Positions 34,841 through 42,733 of a stretch of DNA of 64,000 nt are shown piece by piece (positions within the stretch are counted from its first letter, which is position 1; each line of letters begins with the position of its first letter). Below the pieces are notes generated by a model. That model was not told the DNA's origin. It searched no databases and saw only the letters and a program-made list of their open reading frames with translations. This DNA comes from Nesterenkonia haasae. GTDB taxonomy: Bacteria; Actinomycetota; Actinomycetes; Actinomycetales; Micrococcaceae. Location: positions 60,939 through 124,938 of the forward strand of contig NZ_VFIE01000020.1 of NCBI RefSeq assembly GCF_010119385.1. The letters run 5' to 3'. The position numbers were made by a program, and so were the translations under genes.

Positions 34841-35827
34841 TTATTTGATACCGGTGGTAGCCATGCCCTTGATGAGGAAGCGCTGACCGAACAGGAAGAT
34901 CAGGAACAGCGGGAGAATCGAGACGATCGACATCGCGAACATTGCTCCCCAGTTGGACTGACCCGTGGAGTCGATGAAGGCTGCCAGCGCCAGAGGCACG
35001 GTATACATATCCGGGCTGGTCAGGAAGATCAACTGACTAAATAGGTCATTCCAAGTCCACATGAACGTGAAAATGGTGGTGGTGGCCAGAGCCGGGATCA
35101 TCAGCGGCAGGATCACCTGAAGGAAGATGCGGATATGCCCTGCTCCATCGATGCGGGCAGCCTCATCCAGATCCTTGGGGATACCACGGATGAACTGGAC
35201 CATCAGGAAAATGAAGAACGCATCTGTAGCCAGGATCTTCGGCACAATCAGTGGCAGGAACGTGTTGATCCAGCCGAACTGTGAGAAGAGGATGTACTGC
35301 GGAATGATCACCACGTGCACCGGAAGCATAATCGTCAGCAACATCATGGCGAACATGGGAATCTTGAATTTGAAATCAAGCCTGGCGAACGCATAGGCCG
35401 CCATGGAGCAGGCCACCAGGTTCGCCAGAATGGACCCGAAGGTGACGATCGCTGAGTTCATCAGAAAGTGACTGAAGGGGTGACTCAGCGCGTTCCACCC
35501 GCCGATGTAGTTCTCAAACTCCAGTGTGGTCAGCAGAAGGCCTGACTCACGGAAGATCATGTCATTAGGTCTCAGCGAGGAGACCAGCATCCACAGCAGC
35601 GGATAGATCATCGCGAAGGATGCTGCGATGAGCAGTATGTGCTTGATGATGGACTTGACGGCCTTATCCGCCGGCGTGTTCCGCTTGAAACCGCGGGGCT
35701 TATTGGCCCCTAGACCCTGCGGATCGCTGAGCGCCGCGGTGGCGTCGCTTTTCTTCTGTTCTCCACCACGGGCCTGTGCGGCCAGTGCGTTGTCCGGCTC
35801 CCGCCGGGTCTTCAGTGAATCAGTCAT
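34841..35827 (-). CDS. ABC sugar transporter permease, MalG type
   Basis: The 328-residue protein has a hydrophilic N-terminal extension of about 60 residues (rich in K/R/Q) and six predicted membrane helices. The EAA loop reads DEAARIDGAGHIRIFLQVILPLMIPAL, the signature that contacts the ATPase. It ends with RFLIKGMATTGIK, typical for MalG-like proteins. It overlaps the MalF-type gene by eight bases. No ATPase gene is present in the operon, so a shared MsiK/UgpC-like ATPase elsewhere in the genome would be needed. It is the only MalG-type gene in the window. Confidence 0.95.
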   Translation of the reverse strand: MTDSLKTRREPDNALAAQARGGEQKKSDATAALSDPQGLGANKPRGFKRNTPADKAVKSIIKHILLIAASFAMIYPLLWMLVSSLRPNDMIFRESGLLLTTLEFENYIGGWNALSHPFSHFLMNSAIVTFGSILANLVACSMAAYAFARLDFKFKIPMFAMMLLTIMLPVHVVIIPQYILFSQFGWINTFLPLIVPKILATDAFFIFLMVQFIRGIPKDLDEAARIDGAGHIRIFLQVILPLMIPALATTTIFTFMWTWNDLFSQLIFLTSPDMYTVPLALAAFIDSTGQSNWGAMFAMSIVSILPLFLIFLFGQRFLIKGMATTGIK

Positions 35828-36764
35828 CGTAATGCACCCAGAACTTTGCGAGGACGAAATTGAGAGCGGTGAGCGTGGCGATAATCAGCACGAGCAGCCA
35901 TGCCATAGCGGCGGCGTAACCCATGTCGAAGCGCGCGAAGCCCTGCTGATAGAGGTACAGCGTGTAGAACAGGGTCGAGTCTGCAGGTCCGCCGGTACCA
36001 CCGGAGACCACAAACGCCTGAGTGAAGTTCTGGAATGCGCTGATCAGCTGCATTACCAGGTTAAAGAAGATGATAGGGGTCAGCAGCGGGATCGTGATCG
36101 TACCGAACTGCCTGATCTTGCTGGCGCCGTCGATCGCGGCAGCCTCGTAGTACATGTCCGGGATCTGACGCAACCCGGCCAGGAAGATCACCATGGGGGC
36201 ACCAAATGTCCACACGTGGAGGATGATGAGGGTGCCGAGTGCCGTGTCCGGGGAGGAGACCCAACCTTGACCCTCAATGCCGACCATAGCCAGGATTTGA
36301 TTGACAAGGCCCGACTGACCGAATATTTGGCGCCATAGGACTGCGATCGCGACTGATGAGCCCAACATCGAGGGCAGGTAAAAGACGGATCGATAAAAGG
36401 GAAGGCCGCGCATACCGCGGTCCAGTAGGAGTGCCACCGCCAGAGACACCGCCAACTGCATCGGGACCCCAATGAACACGTAGGTAAAAGTGACCTGCAG
36501 AGAGTTGTGAAGGCGCTCGTCACCGAACATGCGTGTGATGTTGGTGAGCCCGGTCCATGAGGGCGGCTGAAGCAGGTTGTAGTTGGTGAATGCCAAGTAC
36601 AACGTGGCGGCCATCGGAAAGAGCGTGATGCCGAAGAGGCCAACAGTCCACGGAGTGAGGAAGAGGTGACCGGCGAGGTTGTCCTTATAGCTTCTTTTCC
36701 CTTGGCCCTTTGCAGGCTTCTGGGAGCTTTTTTTGACGCGACTGAGTTCTGCTACGACACTCAT
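35820..36764 (-). CDS. ABC sugar transporter permease, MalF type
   Basis: The protein has 314 residues from the ATG at 36764, chosen because GGAGGAG stands upstream. A short basic N-terminus is followed by six helices starting at HLFLTPWTVGLFGITLFPM. The EAA loop reads YEAAAIDGASKIRQFGTITIPLLTPI. It is the first gene of the operon permease-permease-oxidoreductase-SDR. The region upstream carries a LacI-type palindrome nearly identical to the one at 20704, which suggests joint control with the 20746 operon. It should pair with one or more of the four binding proteins. Confidence 0.95.
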   Translation of the reverse strand: MSVVAELSRVKKSSQKPAKGQGKRSYKDNLAGHLFLTPWTVGLFGITLFPMAATLYLAFTNYNLLQPPSWTGLTNITRMFGDERLHNSLQVTFTYVFIGVPMQLAVSLAVALLLDRGMRGLPFYRSVFYLPSMLGSSVAIAVLWRQIFGQSGLVNQILAMVGIEGQGWVSSPDTALGTLIILHVWTFGAPMVIFLAGLRQIPDMYYEAAAIDGASKIRQFGTITIPLLTPIIFFNLVMQLISAFQNFTQAFVVSGGTGGPADSTLFYTLYLYQQGFARFDMGYAAAMAWLLVLIIATLTALNFVLAKFWVHYDD

Positions 36765-36856
36765 GCGGTGTTCTCCTCCGGTATCGGGGGAGCGCATAGT
36801 GCGCGCCCGGTGAGCCGGTGTATCCGGGACAGCATGGCCGCCTCCTCATCACGTGG

Positions 36857-36870
36857 GGAAATCGCTTTCC
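36857..36870. promoter_or_regulatory. LacI-type operator palindrome upstream of the permease operon
   Basis: GGAAA-TCGC-TTTCC, read on the minus strand as GGAAAGCGATTTCC, matches the site at 20704-20717 at 12 of 14 positions. It lies about 93 bp upstream of the MalF-type ATG. Confidence 0.6.
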
Positions 36871-36888
36871 AAAGGTTCGTGTAGCCAC

Positions 36889-36904
36889 TGTAAGCAGTGT
36901 CACA
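36889..36904. promoter_or_regulatory. CRP/GlxR-like site upstream of the permease operon
   Basis: TGTAA-GCAGTG-TCACA matches TGTGA-N6-TCACA with one mismatch and lies 18 bp beyond the LacI-type palindrome as seen from the permease gene, an arrangement common for carbon-source operons. Confidence 0.45.
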
Positions 36905-37074
36905 CTAGGAGGTCAAGCGCTTCAACCTGATTCTGTCTCATGCTCCGGCGTTCTGTCGCCGAAAGTATTGAATCGTTCCAAGAGAAGAGCCGGAGAGCCC
37001 TGTATTGATGCGGTTTAAGACCATATATAGGACCTGTAATACTCTCAGCGCATAAATTCATGCTTTTCCCGGCG

Positions 37075-37104
37075 TGGACCCGCCAGCTGTGCATTGTCTA
37101 GGCT
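37075..37104 (+). promoter_or_regulatory. Predicted leaderless promoter of the enolase-type gene
   Basis: TGGACC (37075-37080), an 18-bp spacer and TAGGCT (37099-37104, TANNNT pattern) end six bases before the ATG at 37111. No Shine-Dalgarno sequence is present, so transcription may start at the A of the ATG. Confidence 0.5.
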
Positions 37105-37110
37105 CCGACT

Positions 37111-38253
37111 ATGGCCACTACCGTTCCCTCCATCACTCATATCGAGATGATGTTGACTTCCTTGCCGTTTTCCGCCGAGCGTCGAACCACCGCCAAGGAG
37201 AGTATCGACGAGTACAACGCCTCATCTCAGTCCTTCACCCGGATGGAAGCGTTGATGGTGCGAGTGCACGACTCCGACGGCCGCTCCGGCTGGGGCGAAG
37301 CCTTCGGCCACAAGGCGAATCCCGCATCGTGGGCAGCGCTCGAAGAGATCGTGGGACCTTTTGCGCTGGGGCGGGCGGCTGAGCCCGCGGAGTTTCGAAC
37401 GGAGGCGGAGTACGCCTTCCATGCCTTCGGCCGAACCGGCCCGGTCCACTTTGCCCTCTCGGCAGTCGACACCGCGCTCTGGGATCTGGCAGCCCAGCGC
37501 GCAGGGGTGCCACTTCGCCACCTCCTCGCCCAAGACGCTGCAGACAGTGTGAGCTGTTACGCCTCCCTGGTGCACTATGGGGAGGACCCGGTGGAAGTGG
37601 CACATCATATTGATCGGGCACGGGGTGCCGGCTTTACTGCCTTCAAGCTTCACGAATCCACGCCCCGGGCTGTCGCCGCCGCCCGTGAGCATGCTGGCGC
37701 GCAGGCTCTACTGATGACTGATGTCAATTGCCACTGGGATGAGGCTGGAGCCGCGCAGGCTTTGACGGATCTTGCACCCTATGACCTGCTGTGGCTTGAG
37801 GAGCCGGTCTTCCCACCGGATGACACTGCGGCCCTCGCGCGGCTGAATTCAGTCCACGGACGGGTTGCCGCAGGTGAGAATGCATCTGGAACTCAGGGAT
37901 TGCTTCAGCAGATTGCCGCCGGTGCAGTCAGCTTCGCCCAACCGAGTGTGGGCAAGATCGGTGGAGTCTCCGGCATGCTCGACGTTATCCAAGCAGCAGC
38001 GGCTGCGAATGTGGCCGTGGCTCCGCATTGTTTCTACTACGGACCTGCACTCAATGCCTCAGCGGAGATTGTGGCTGCCATCGGCGGCGGGGCTCAGCTC
38101 GAAGTTCCATTCCTCACGTGGCCGCAGCGCCTGCACCCGCTGCAGGGTGCAGGCGCACAGATCGAGTTGAGTCAGAGACCGGGACTAGGTTTTAGCCCTG
38201 ACCCGGAAGTGCTGGCGGAGCATCTGGTTCGCGCCGCCACAATCTCTCCCTGA
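37111..38253 (+). CDS. Enolase-superfamily sugar-acid dehydratase/racemase-like protein
   Basis: The 380-residue protein has the mandelate-racemase-type capping domain (about 1-125) and barrel. Metal ligands are D204 (MTDVNCHW), E230 (LWLEEP) and E256 (GENASG). The KxK motif reads K179-L-H181, so only the first lysine is present. His306 (VAPHCFYYGP) is in the place of the dyad histidine, but the aspartate expected before KIGGVSG is S279. The chemistry may thus differ from classic sugar-acid dehydratases. The gene stands alone, divergent from the permease operon. Its substrate is probably an aldonate or a related acid. Confidence 0.85.
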   Translation: MATTVPSITHIEMMLTSLPFSAERRTTAKESIDEYNASSQSFTRMEALMVRVHDSDGRSGWGEAFGHKANPASWAALEEIVGPFALGRAAEPAEFRTEAEYAFHAFGRTGPVHFALSAVDTALWDLAAQRAGVPLRHLLAQDAADSVSCYASLVHYGEDPVEVAHHIDRARGAGFTAFKLHESTPRAVAAAREHAGAQALLMTDVNCHWDEAGAAQALTDLAPYDLLWLEEPVFPPDDTAALARLNSVHGRVAAGENASGTQGLLQQIAAGAVSFAQPSVGKIGGVSGMLDVIQAAAAANVAVAPHCFYYGPALNASAEIVAAIGGGAQLEVPFLTWPQRLHPLQGAGAQIELSQRPGLGFSPDPEVLAEHLVRAATISP

Positions 38254-38261
38254 GACATTTT

Positions 38262-38490
38262 CGCCCTCATGATGTCTTGGTCTTTCGAAGAGCACGTTAG
38301 CGCACTCGCTCACTTCCTCAAGGCGGGGGTAACCTGAGAGGTAACCGTGGGCAAGGAGCATCGCGTCAACCGCGCGAAGGGACCGCTCCACGTCCCCGAC
38401 GGCTTTTTCTTTGTGGAGCATGGAACCTAGACGGACACCCGTCGCCTGCGCAGAGATGATGCGAGATAGTTCCGCGCCGATCTGCGATCA
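38262..38490 (-). pseudogene. Unassigned gene remnant
   Basis: In one minus-strand frame this stretch reads as a plausible helical protein (IGAELSRIISAQATGVRLGS, then VGDVERSLRAVDAMLLAHGY) with no sensible start and with its end running into the 3' end of the enolase-type gene. It borders the decayed oxidoreductase gene. It looks like the end of a lost gene, possibly a regulator, but I cannot name it. Confidence 0.3.
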
Positions 38491-38879
38491 CGAATGAATA
38501 CGGTGGCCGGGTTGTAGTAGCTGGTCCCATCACGTAAACGAGGCCTGCCCGTTCCACCTCGGCAATGATGTGCTCGATCTCAGCGAGCTCGACCACCATG
38601 GGAACAGCGGAACAGACATGCTTACCTACCTGGAGGGCTTGGACAACCTATGCCCGTAGTCCACCGCTGTGTGAAGATCGCCACAGCGTCCACAACGGAG
38701 TCCAAGATATCGTCGTAGCTGGTGGCTACTTCCGCACCGTTATACTCGGCGGCCAGAGCTTGAACTCTCTCAGGGACGATATCAGTGGCTCGCAGGTGGC
38801 TCACGTTGGGTTGGAACCTCCACACAGTATCGAAGCTCTTGGAGCGCTATCCCTCCCCCACAATGCCGATCGCTCGCAT
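38427..38879 (-). pseudogene. Decayed Gfo/Idh/MocA oxidoreductase gene
   Basis: From an ATG at 38879 the frame reads MRAIGIVGEG, a Rossmann start, and then hits a stop. It continues as NVSHLRATDIVPERVQALAA and YDDILDSVVDAVAIFTQ. After a frame change near 38655 it reads VVQALQVGKHVCSAVPMVVE and EIEHIIAEVERAGLVYVMGP. After another change near 38545 it reads YYNPATVFIRDRRSARNYL and stops. These are consecutive parts of one oxidoreductase gene broken by an in-frame stop and at least two frameshifts. The C-terminal half is missing. Confidence 0.8.
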
Positions 38880-39030
38880 TTTAAGGTCAGCGGAATCTGT
38901 GGTGTCTGCGGCAGGTCATAGGTTACGGAAGTGCCTCTTCATGGGACGTTGAATGTGGCGGAACGGTCTTCGGCAGCGATTCAGCAGACTTGCACACGCT
39001 TGGCGCCCCAAGAGGGCCTCGTATGTGTGG
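38880..39030. other. Spacer downstream of the CoA-transferase genes
   Basis: There is no gene here. A small stem CTTGG-CGCC-CCAAG (38999-39012) lies 19 bp beyond the CoA-transferase stop and may be a weak terminator. Confidence 0.3.
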
Positions 39031-39714
39031 TCAGTAGTGAAGGTCGAAGTCGAGCCTGCTCGCCAACTCCTCACGAGTAATCCCATAGTGTTCTCGCAAC
39101 TTCAGTCGCCTTTCACCCTCATGCTCGGTAATCAGGAAAACGCCGTGATCAGTGTAGACCCGCGTGACACACCCCAGACCCGTCACCGGGTAGGTGCACT
39201 CGGGAACGATCTTCGGTGTACCGTCACGGGCGAACAGACTCATCATCACAAAAACTTCCTTCGCGCCGATGGCAAGGTCCATGGCACCGCCGACTGCTGG
39301 GATCGCGTCAGGAGCCCCAGTGGACCAGTTGGCCAGGTCGCCATTGGCTGACACTTGGAACGCTCCTAGTACGCAGACGTCAAGGTGTCCCCCACGCATC
39401 ATGGAGAAGGAATCGGCGTGATGGAAGTAGCTTGTGCCGGGGAGCTCTGTGACAGGTATTTTGCCGGCATTGATGAGGTCTTCATCCACCTGGTCCCCTT
39501 GGGCGGCAGGGCCCATTCCAAGCATCCCGTTCTCGGTGTGCAGGGTGATCTTCTGCTCGGGCTTGAGATAGTCCGAGACCTTGGTCGGCTGACCGATGCC
39601 GAGATTCACATAGGAGCTCGGGGCAATATCTGCGGCCACCAGCTCAGCCAGCTGCTCGCGGCTAAGCCGCTCTGAGGTGTCGGGCCGTGACGGGAGAGTC
39701 TCGCGAATAGGCAT
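39031..39714 (-). CDS. pcaJ: 3-oxoacid (3-oxoadipate) CoA-transferase subunit B
   Basis: The 227-residue beta subunit of a family I CoA transferase has YVNLGIGQPTKVSDYL and the catalytic-glutamate loop TLHTENGMLGMGP. MMRGGHLDVCVLGAFQVSANGDLANW and GGAMDLAIGAKEVFVMM complete the fold. With the adjacent A subunit and thiolase it should convert 3-oxoadipate plus succinyl-CoA to 3-oxoadipyl-CoA, the penultimate step of the beta-ketoadipate pathway. A succinyl-CoA:acetoacetate transferase is the alternative; the thiolase and IclR neighbours favour 3-oxoadipate. Confidence 0.85.
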   Translation of the reverse strand: MPIRETLPSRPDTSERLSREQLAELVAADIAPSSYVNLGIGQPTKVSDYLKPEQKITLHTENGMLGMGPAAQGDQVDEDLINAGKIPVTELPGTSYFHHADSFSMMRGGHLDVCVLGAFQVSANGDLANWSTGAPDAIPAVGGAMDLAIGAKEVFVMMSLFARDGTPKIVPECTYPVTGLGCVTRVYTDHGVFLITEHEGERRLKLREHYGITREELASRLDFDLHY

Positions 39715-39720
39715 ATGTCC

Positions 39721-40431
39721 TCACTTCCTGCTGAAAGATGCGGCGCCGGCCTGGGCACGCTGACCGGAGGCCGTCGGGATAACTGCAATGGTGTCGATGT
39801 AGATTCCTGGAGTCACGACCGTTTCCGGATCAAGGGAACCTGCTGGAACGAGCTCTTCGACTTGAACGATCGTATGAGCCGCAGCAGCGGCCATAACGGG
39901 ACCGAAGTTGCGGGCTGTCTTCCTGTAGACCAGATTTCCCTGCTCGTCGGCCTTGAGTGCTTTGATCAGAGCCACATCACCGCGTAGCGGGTATTCGAGT
40001 ACGTAGTTGATGCCGTCAATCTCTCGGGTCTCTTTGCCTTCCGCCAGCTCTGTGCCATAGCCGGTGGGCGTGAAGAAGGCTCCAATGCCTGCACCTGCGG
40101 CACGAAGCCGTTCAGCGAGATTACCTTGGGGGACCAGCTCCAGTTCGATCTCACCGGCCCGGTACGCCTCATCGAAGTGCCAAGAGTCTGACTGGCGCGG
40201 AAACGAGCAAATGATTTTCTGCACTCGTCGCTCCTTGATCAGCAGAGCCAGCCCCGCATCACCCTGTCCGGCGTTGTTATTGATCACGGTTAAATCGGTA
40301 GCCCCGCCCTCCAGCAGCGCGTCGATGAGTTCCATCGGCTGACCGGCATTGCCGAATCCTCCCATCAGGATGGTCGATCCATCCTGCACATCTGCCACGG
40401 CGTCGGCAGCGGTCTTTGCAGTCTGAGTCAT
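39721..40431 (-). CDS. pcaI: 3-oxoacid (3-oxoadipate) CoA-transferase subunit A
   Basis: The protein has 236 residues from the ATG at 40431 with AAGGAGGAG upstream. It carries the alpha-subunit motif STILMGGFGNAGQPMELIDALLEGG and the TVINNNAGQGDAGLALLIKE segment, and then FFTPTGYGTELAEGKETREIDG. Six bases separate it from the B subunit and ten from the thiolase, so the three genes form one minus-strand operon (thiolase first). The two subunits together form the transferase. Confidence 0.88.
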   Translation of the reverse strand: MTQTAKTAADAVADVQDGSTILMGGFGNAGQPMELIDALLEGGATDLTVINNNAGQGDAGLALLIKERRVQKIICSFPRQSDSWHFDEAYRAGEIELELVPQGNLAERLRAAGAGIGAFFTPTGYGTELAEGKETREIDGINYVLEYPLRGDVALIKALKADEQGNLVYRKTARNFGPVMAAAAAHTIVQVEELVPAGSLDPETVVTPGIYIDTIAVIPTASGQRAQAGAASFSRK

Positions 40432-40441
40432 AGCTCCTCCT

Positions 40442-41653
40442 TCAGTTGACGTTCTCCAGGACCACAGCCAGGCCCTGCCCGACGCCGATGCATAGGGTAC
40501 CGACTCCCCATTTGGCGCCGCTATGCTCCATACGCGCGGCAAGCGTCGCCAACACACGGGTGCCAGAAGCGCCCAGTGGATGCCCTATGGCAATGGCCCC
40601 ACCCCACGCATTGACAATGGAAGGATCAAGTTCAGTGCCGAATCCCCATGCATCGAGACAGGCCAGCGACTGCGCAGCGAAGGCTTCATTAAGCTCGACT
40701 GCACCGACCTCTTCCCAGGGCACCCCTGCTCGTTCAAGGGCCTTGTTCGCAGCGTCCACCGGGGCGTAGCCAAAGAACTGCGGCTCATTGGCCGATGCGG
40801 CCCAACCTGCGAGCCGGGCTTTGGGAGACTGGCCGAGAATCTCGGAACCGCGCTCAGATCCGATCCATACGGCCGAGGCCCCATCATTCATCGGTGAGGC
40901 GTTCCCGGCGGTGACTGTTCCTCCATGAGCGCGGAAGACAGTTTTCAGCCCGGCCAGCTTCTCTGCGCTGGTGCCATCGCGAATCGTCTCATCGCGGTTG
41001 AGCCCAACACCGGGGACGGTGACCGTCAGGGTTTCGTAGTGCCCATCGGCCCAGGCCTGCCCAGCCTGTAGATGTGACTCTGCCGCAAACTGATCCTGAC
41101 GTTCTCGGCTGATGCCGTATCTTTCCCGCAGCTGCTCAGTGGCTTCTCCGAGGGAAACAGTCCACTCCTCGGGCATCTGGTCGTTGATCAGGCGCCAACC
41201 CAGGGAGCTGTTGACCAGCTCGAGGTTCTTCAAGGGGTAAGGCCGTTCGGTCTTCGGCAGCACCCAAGGTGCTCGAGACATTGACTCGACGCCGCCCGCC
41301 AGAACCACATCAGTCTCGCCCAGGGCTACCTGGCGGGCACCGGTAATGGCCGCGTCGAGCGAGGACCCGCACAACCGGTTGACGGTGCTGGCAGGCACGT
41401 TGACCGGTCCACCAGCCAACAGCCACGCCATGCGCGCGACGTTGCGGTTCTCCTCCCCTGCCCCGTTGGCGTTCCCCAGGATGACCTCTCCCACGGCCTC
41501 ACCGGACTGCTCCACGCTTAGCTTGGGAGCCGAATCGATCATGGCGGAGATCACAAGTGCTGCGAGGTCATCAGGTCGTTCACTAGCCAAAGCTCCCCCG
41601 ACTTTGGCAAACGGAGTCCTGAGTCCGCCGTAAATGTATGCGTCCTGAGCCAT
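40442..41653 (-). CDS. pcaF: Thiolase, 3-oxoadipyl-CoA thiolase-like
   Basis: The 403-residue thiolase begins AQDAYIYGGLRTPFAKVGGALA. The acylated cysteine is in STVNRLCGSSLDAA (about residue 95), the histidine in GGAIAIGHPLGASG and the second cysteine in GTLCIGVGQGLAVVLE. The start at 41653 places AAGGGA six bases upstream. The length and neighbouring CoA-transferase genes support cleavage of 3-oxoadipyl-CoA to succinyl-CoA and acetyl-CoA. It is possible that the enzyme also serves acetoacetyl-CoA. The ring-cleavage genes of the ortho pathway are not in this window. Confidence 0.88.
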   Translation of the reverse strand: MAQDAYIYGGLRTPFAKVGGALASERPDDLAALVISAMIDSAPKLSVEQSGEAVGEVILGNANGAGEENRNVARMAWLLAGGPVNVPASTVNRLCGSSLDAAITGARQVALGETDVVLAGGVESMSRAPWVLPKTERPYPLKNLELVNSSLGWRLINDQMPEEWTVSLGEATEQLRERYGISRERQDQFAAESHLQAGQAWADGHYETLTVTVPGVGLNRDETIRDGTSAEKLAGLKTVFRAHGGTVTAGNASPMNDGASAVWIGSERGSEILGQSPKARLAGWAASANEPQFFGYAPVDAANKALERAGVPWEEVGAVELNEAFAAQSLACLDAWGFGTELDPSIVNAWGGAIAIGHPLGASGTRVLATLAARMEHSGAKWGVGTLCIGVGQGLAVVLENVN

Positions 41654-41768
41654 CTTCATTCCCTTCGATCACACTGAATCGGCCCCACAACCGCAGAGTG
41701 TGCGTTATGCAAACTTGTGTTCGCAGCAGGTCTCCCAGTGTAATCATCTCTGGCGCGAATGAGAAGGG

Positions 41769-42593
41769 TCAGCGACGAGGGAAGAGCAGACTGTCGAGGT
41801 CACTGCCCAATGAGCGCAGCAGTGTCTGAACCTCTGCCGCACATGCGTCCAGAGCCGGCCGCACGCGGTTTCGGGTCTGGTCTGCAGTTTCGGCGCTGGC
41901 AGTCATGGAGGTGTTAATCGCCAGTACAGTGCGTCCGCCTGGGTCTTTAACCGGCACTGCGGCCGAGCGCAGCCCCGGCTCGAGCTCCTGGTCCACTAGG
42001 GCAAACGCATCCTCACCAGCTCTGCTGATCAACTCCGCGAGCCGAGCAACATCAGTGACCGTATGGGCGGTCAGTGCTGGCGTGTCCATGTCCTGCAGTC
42101 TGGCGCGCAGAGCCTCTTCCGGCAGGTCAGCCAGCAGGATGCGTCCCATTGATGTCGCGAATGCCGGGAGGCGCGTACCGAGACCCAGTTCGATCCGCAT
42201 GATCCTGCGAGTGTGCACTCGACTGACATAGAGCACATCGTCATTAACCAAAATGGCAGCCGAGCAGGATTCGTCGAGCTCCTCGGAGAGCTTGCGCAGC
42301 GAGGGTGCTAACAGTTCATGCCAGCCGCGTCCAGACCAGTATCCGTGACCAAGAGCCAACACCCTCGGCGTCAACTCGAAATACCTACCATCGGAGTACG
42401 CGTAGCCCAGCTCCGTAAGGGTCAGCAGCATCCGACGAGCGGTCGCACGGCTGAGACCTGCGCGCTCGGCGACCTGTGTCAGGGACAACCGGGAGTCCAC
42501 CGGTGAGAAGCACTCCAATACGCTCAGTCCTGTGGCGAGGGAACTGACGAATTCGTTTCTGCCCGGCTTCTCACGTTTGCCCTGCACTGTCAT
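41769..42593 (-). CDS. IclR-family regulator, PcaR/PobR-like
   Basis: The 274-residue protein has an N-terminal winged helix (VSSLATGLSVLECFSPVDSRLSLTQVAERAGLSRATARRMLLTLTELGYAYSDGRYFELTPRVLALG) and an IclR effector domain (AAILVNDDVLYVSRVHTRRIMRIELGLGTRLPAFATSMGRILLA, and LAINTSMTASAETADQTRNRV). It lies upstream of the thiolase/CoA-transferase operon in the same direction. IclR members of this type commonly activate beta-ketoadipate genes, so local control of pcaF-I-J is likely. Confidence 0.9.
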   Translation of the reverse strand: MTVQGKREKPGRNEFVSSLATGLSVLECFSPVDSRLSLTQVAERAGLSRATARRMLLTLTELGYAYSDGRYFELTPRVLALGHGYWSGRGWHELLAPSLRKLSEELDESCSAAILVNDDVLYVSRVHTRRIMRIELGLGTRLPAFATSMGRILLADLPEEALRARLQDMDTPALTAHTVTDVARLAELISRAGEDAFALVDQELEPGLRSAAVPVKDPGGRTVLAINTSMTASAETADQTRNRVRPALDACAAEVQTLLRSLGSDLDSLLFPRR

Positions 42594-42733
42594 ATCCCCA
42601 GAGTCTATGCCGTTGCGCTGCTTGAGTCCGTGAGCCAGACGACCACGAGCGCTCTGAGGATCGACCTCAGGTAACTTCGATGATCCTCAGCCGGCAGCTA
42701 CCGATTGTGCCCCAACTACGACAAACTTGGGTC

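Larger units (their letters stand above)
36765..37110. other. Divergent intergenic region between permease operon and enolase-type gene
   Basis: This 346-bp space holds the operator-like palindrome at 36857-36870, a TGTGA-type site at 36889-36904 and a leaderless-type promoter for the plus-strand gene at 37075-37104. The remainder is relatively AT-rich around 37000-37060 and shows no gene. Confidence 0.6.
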
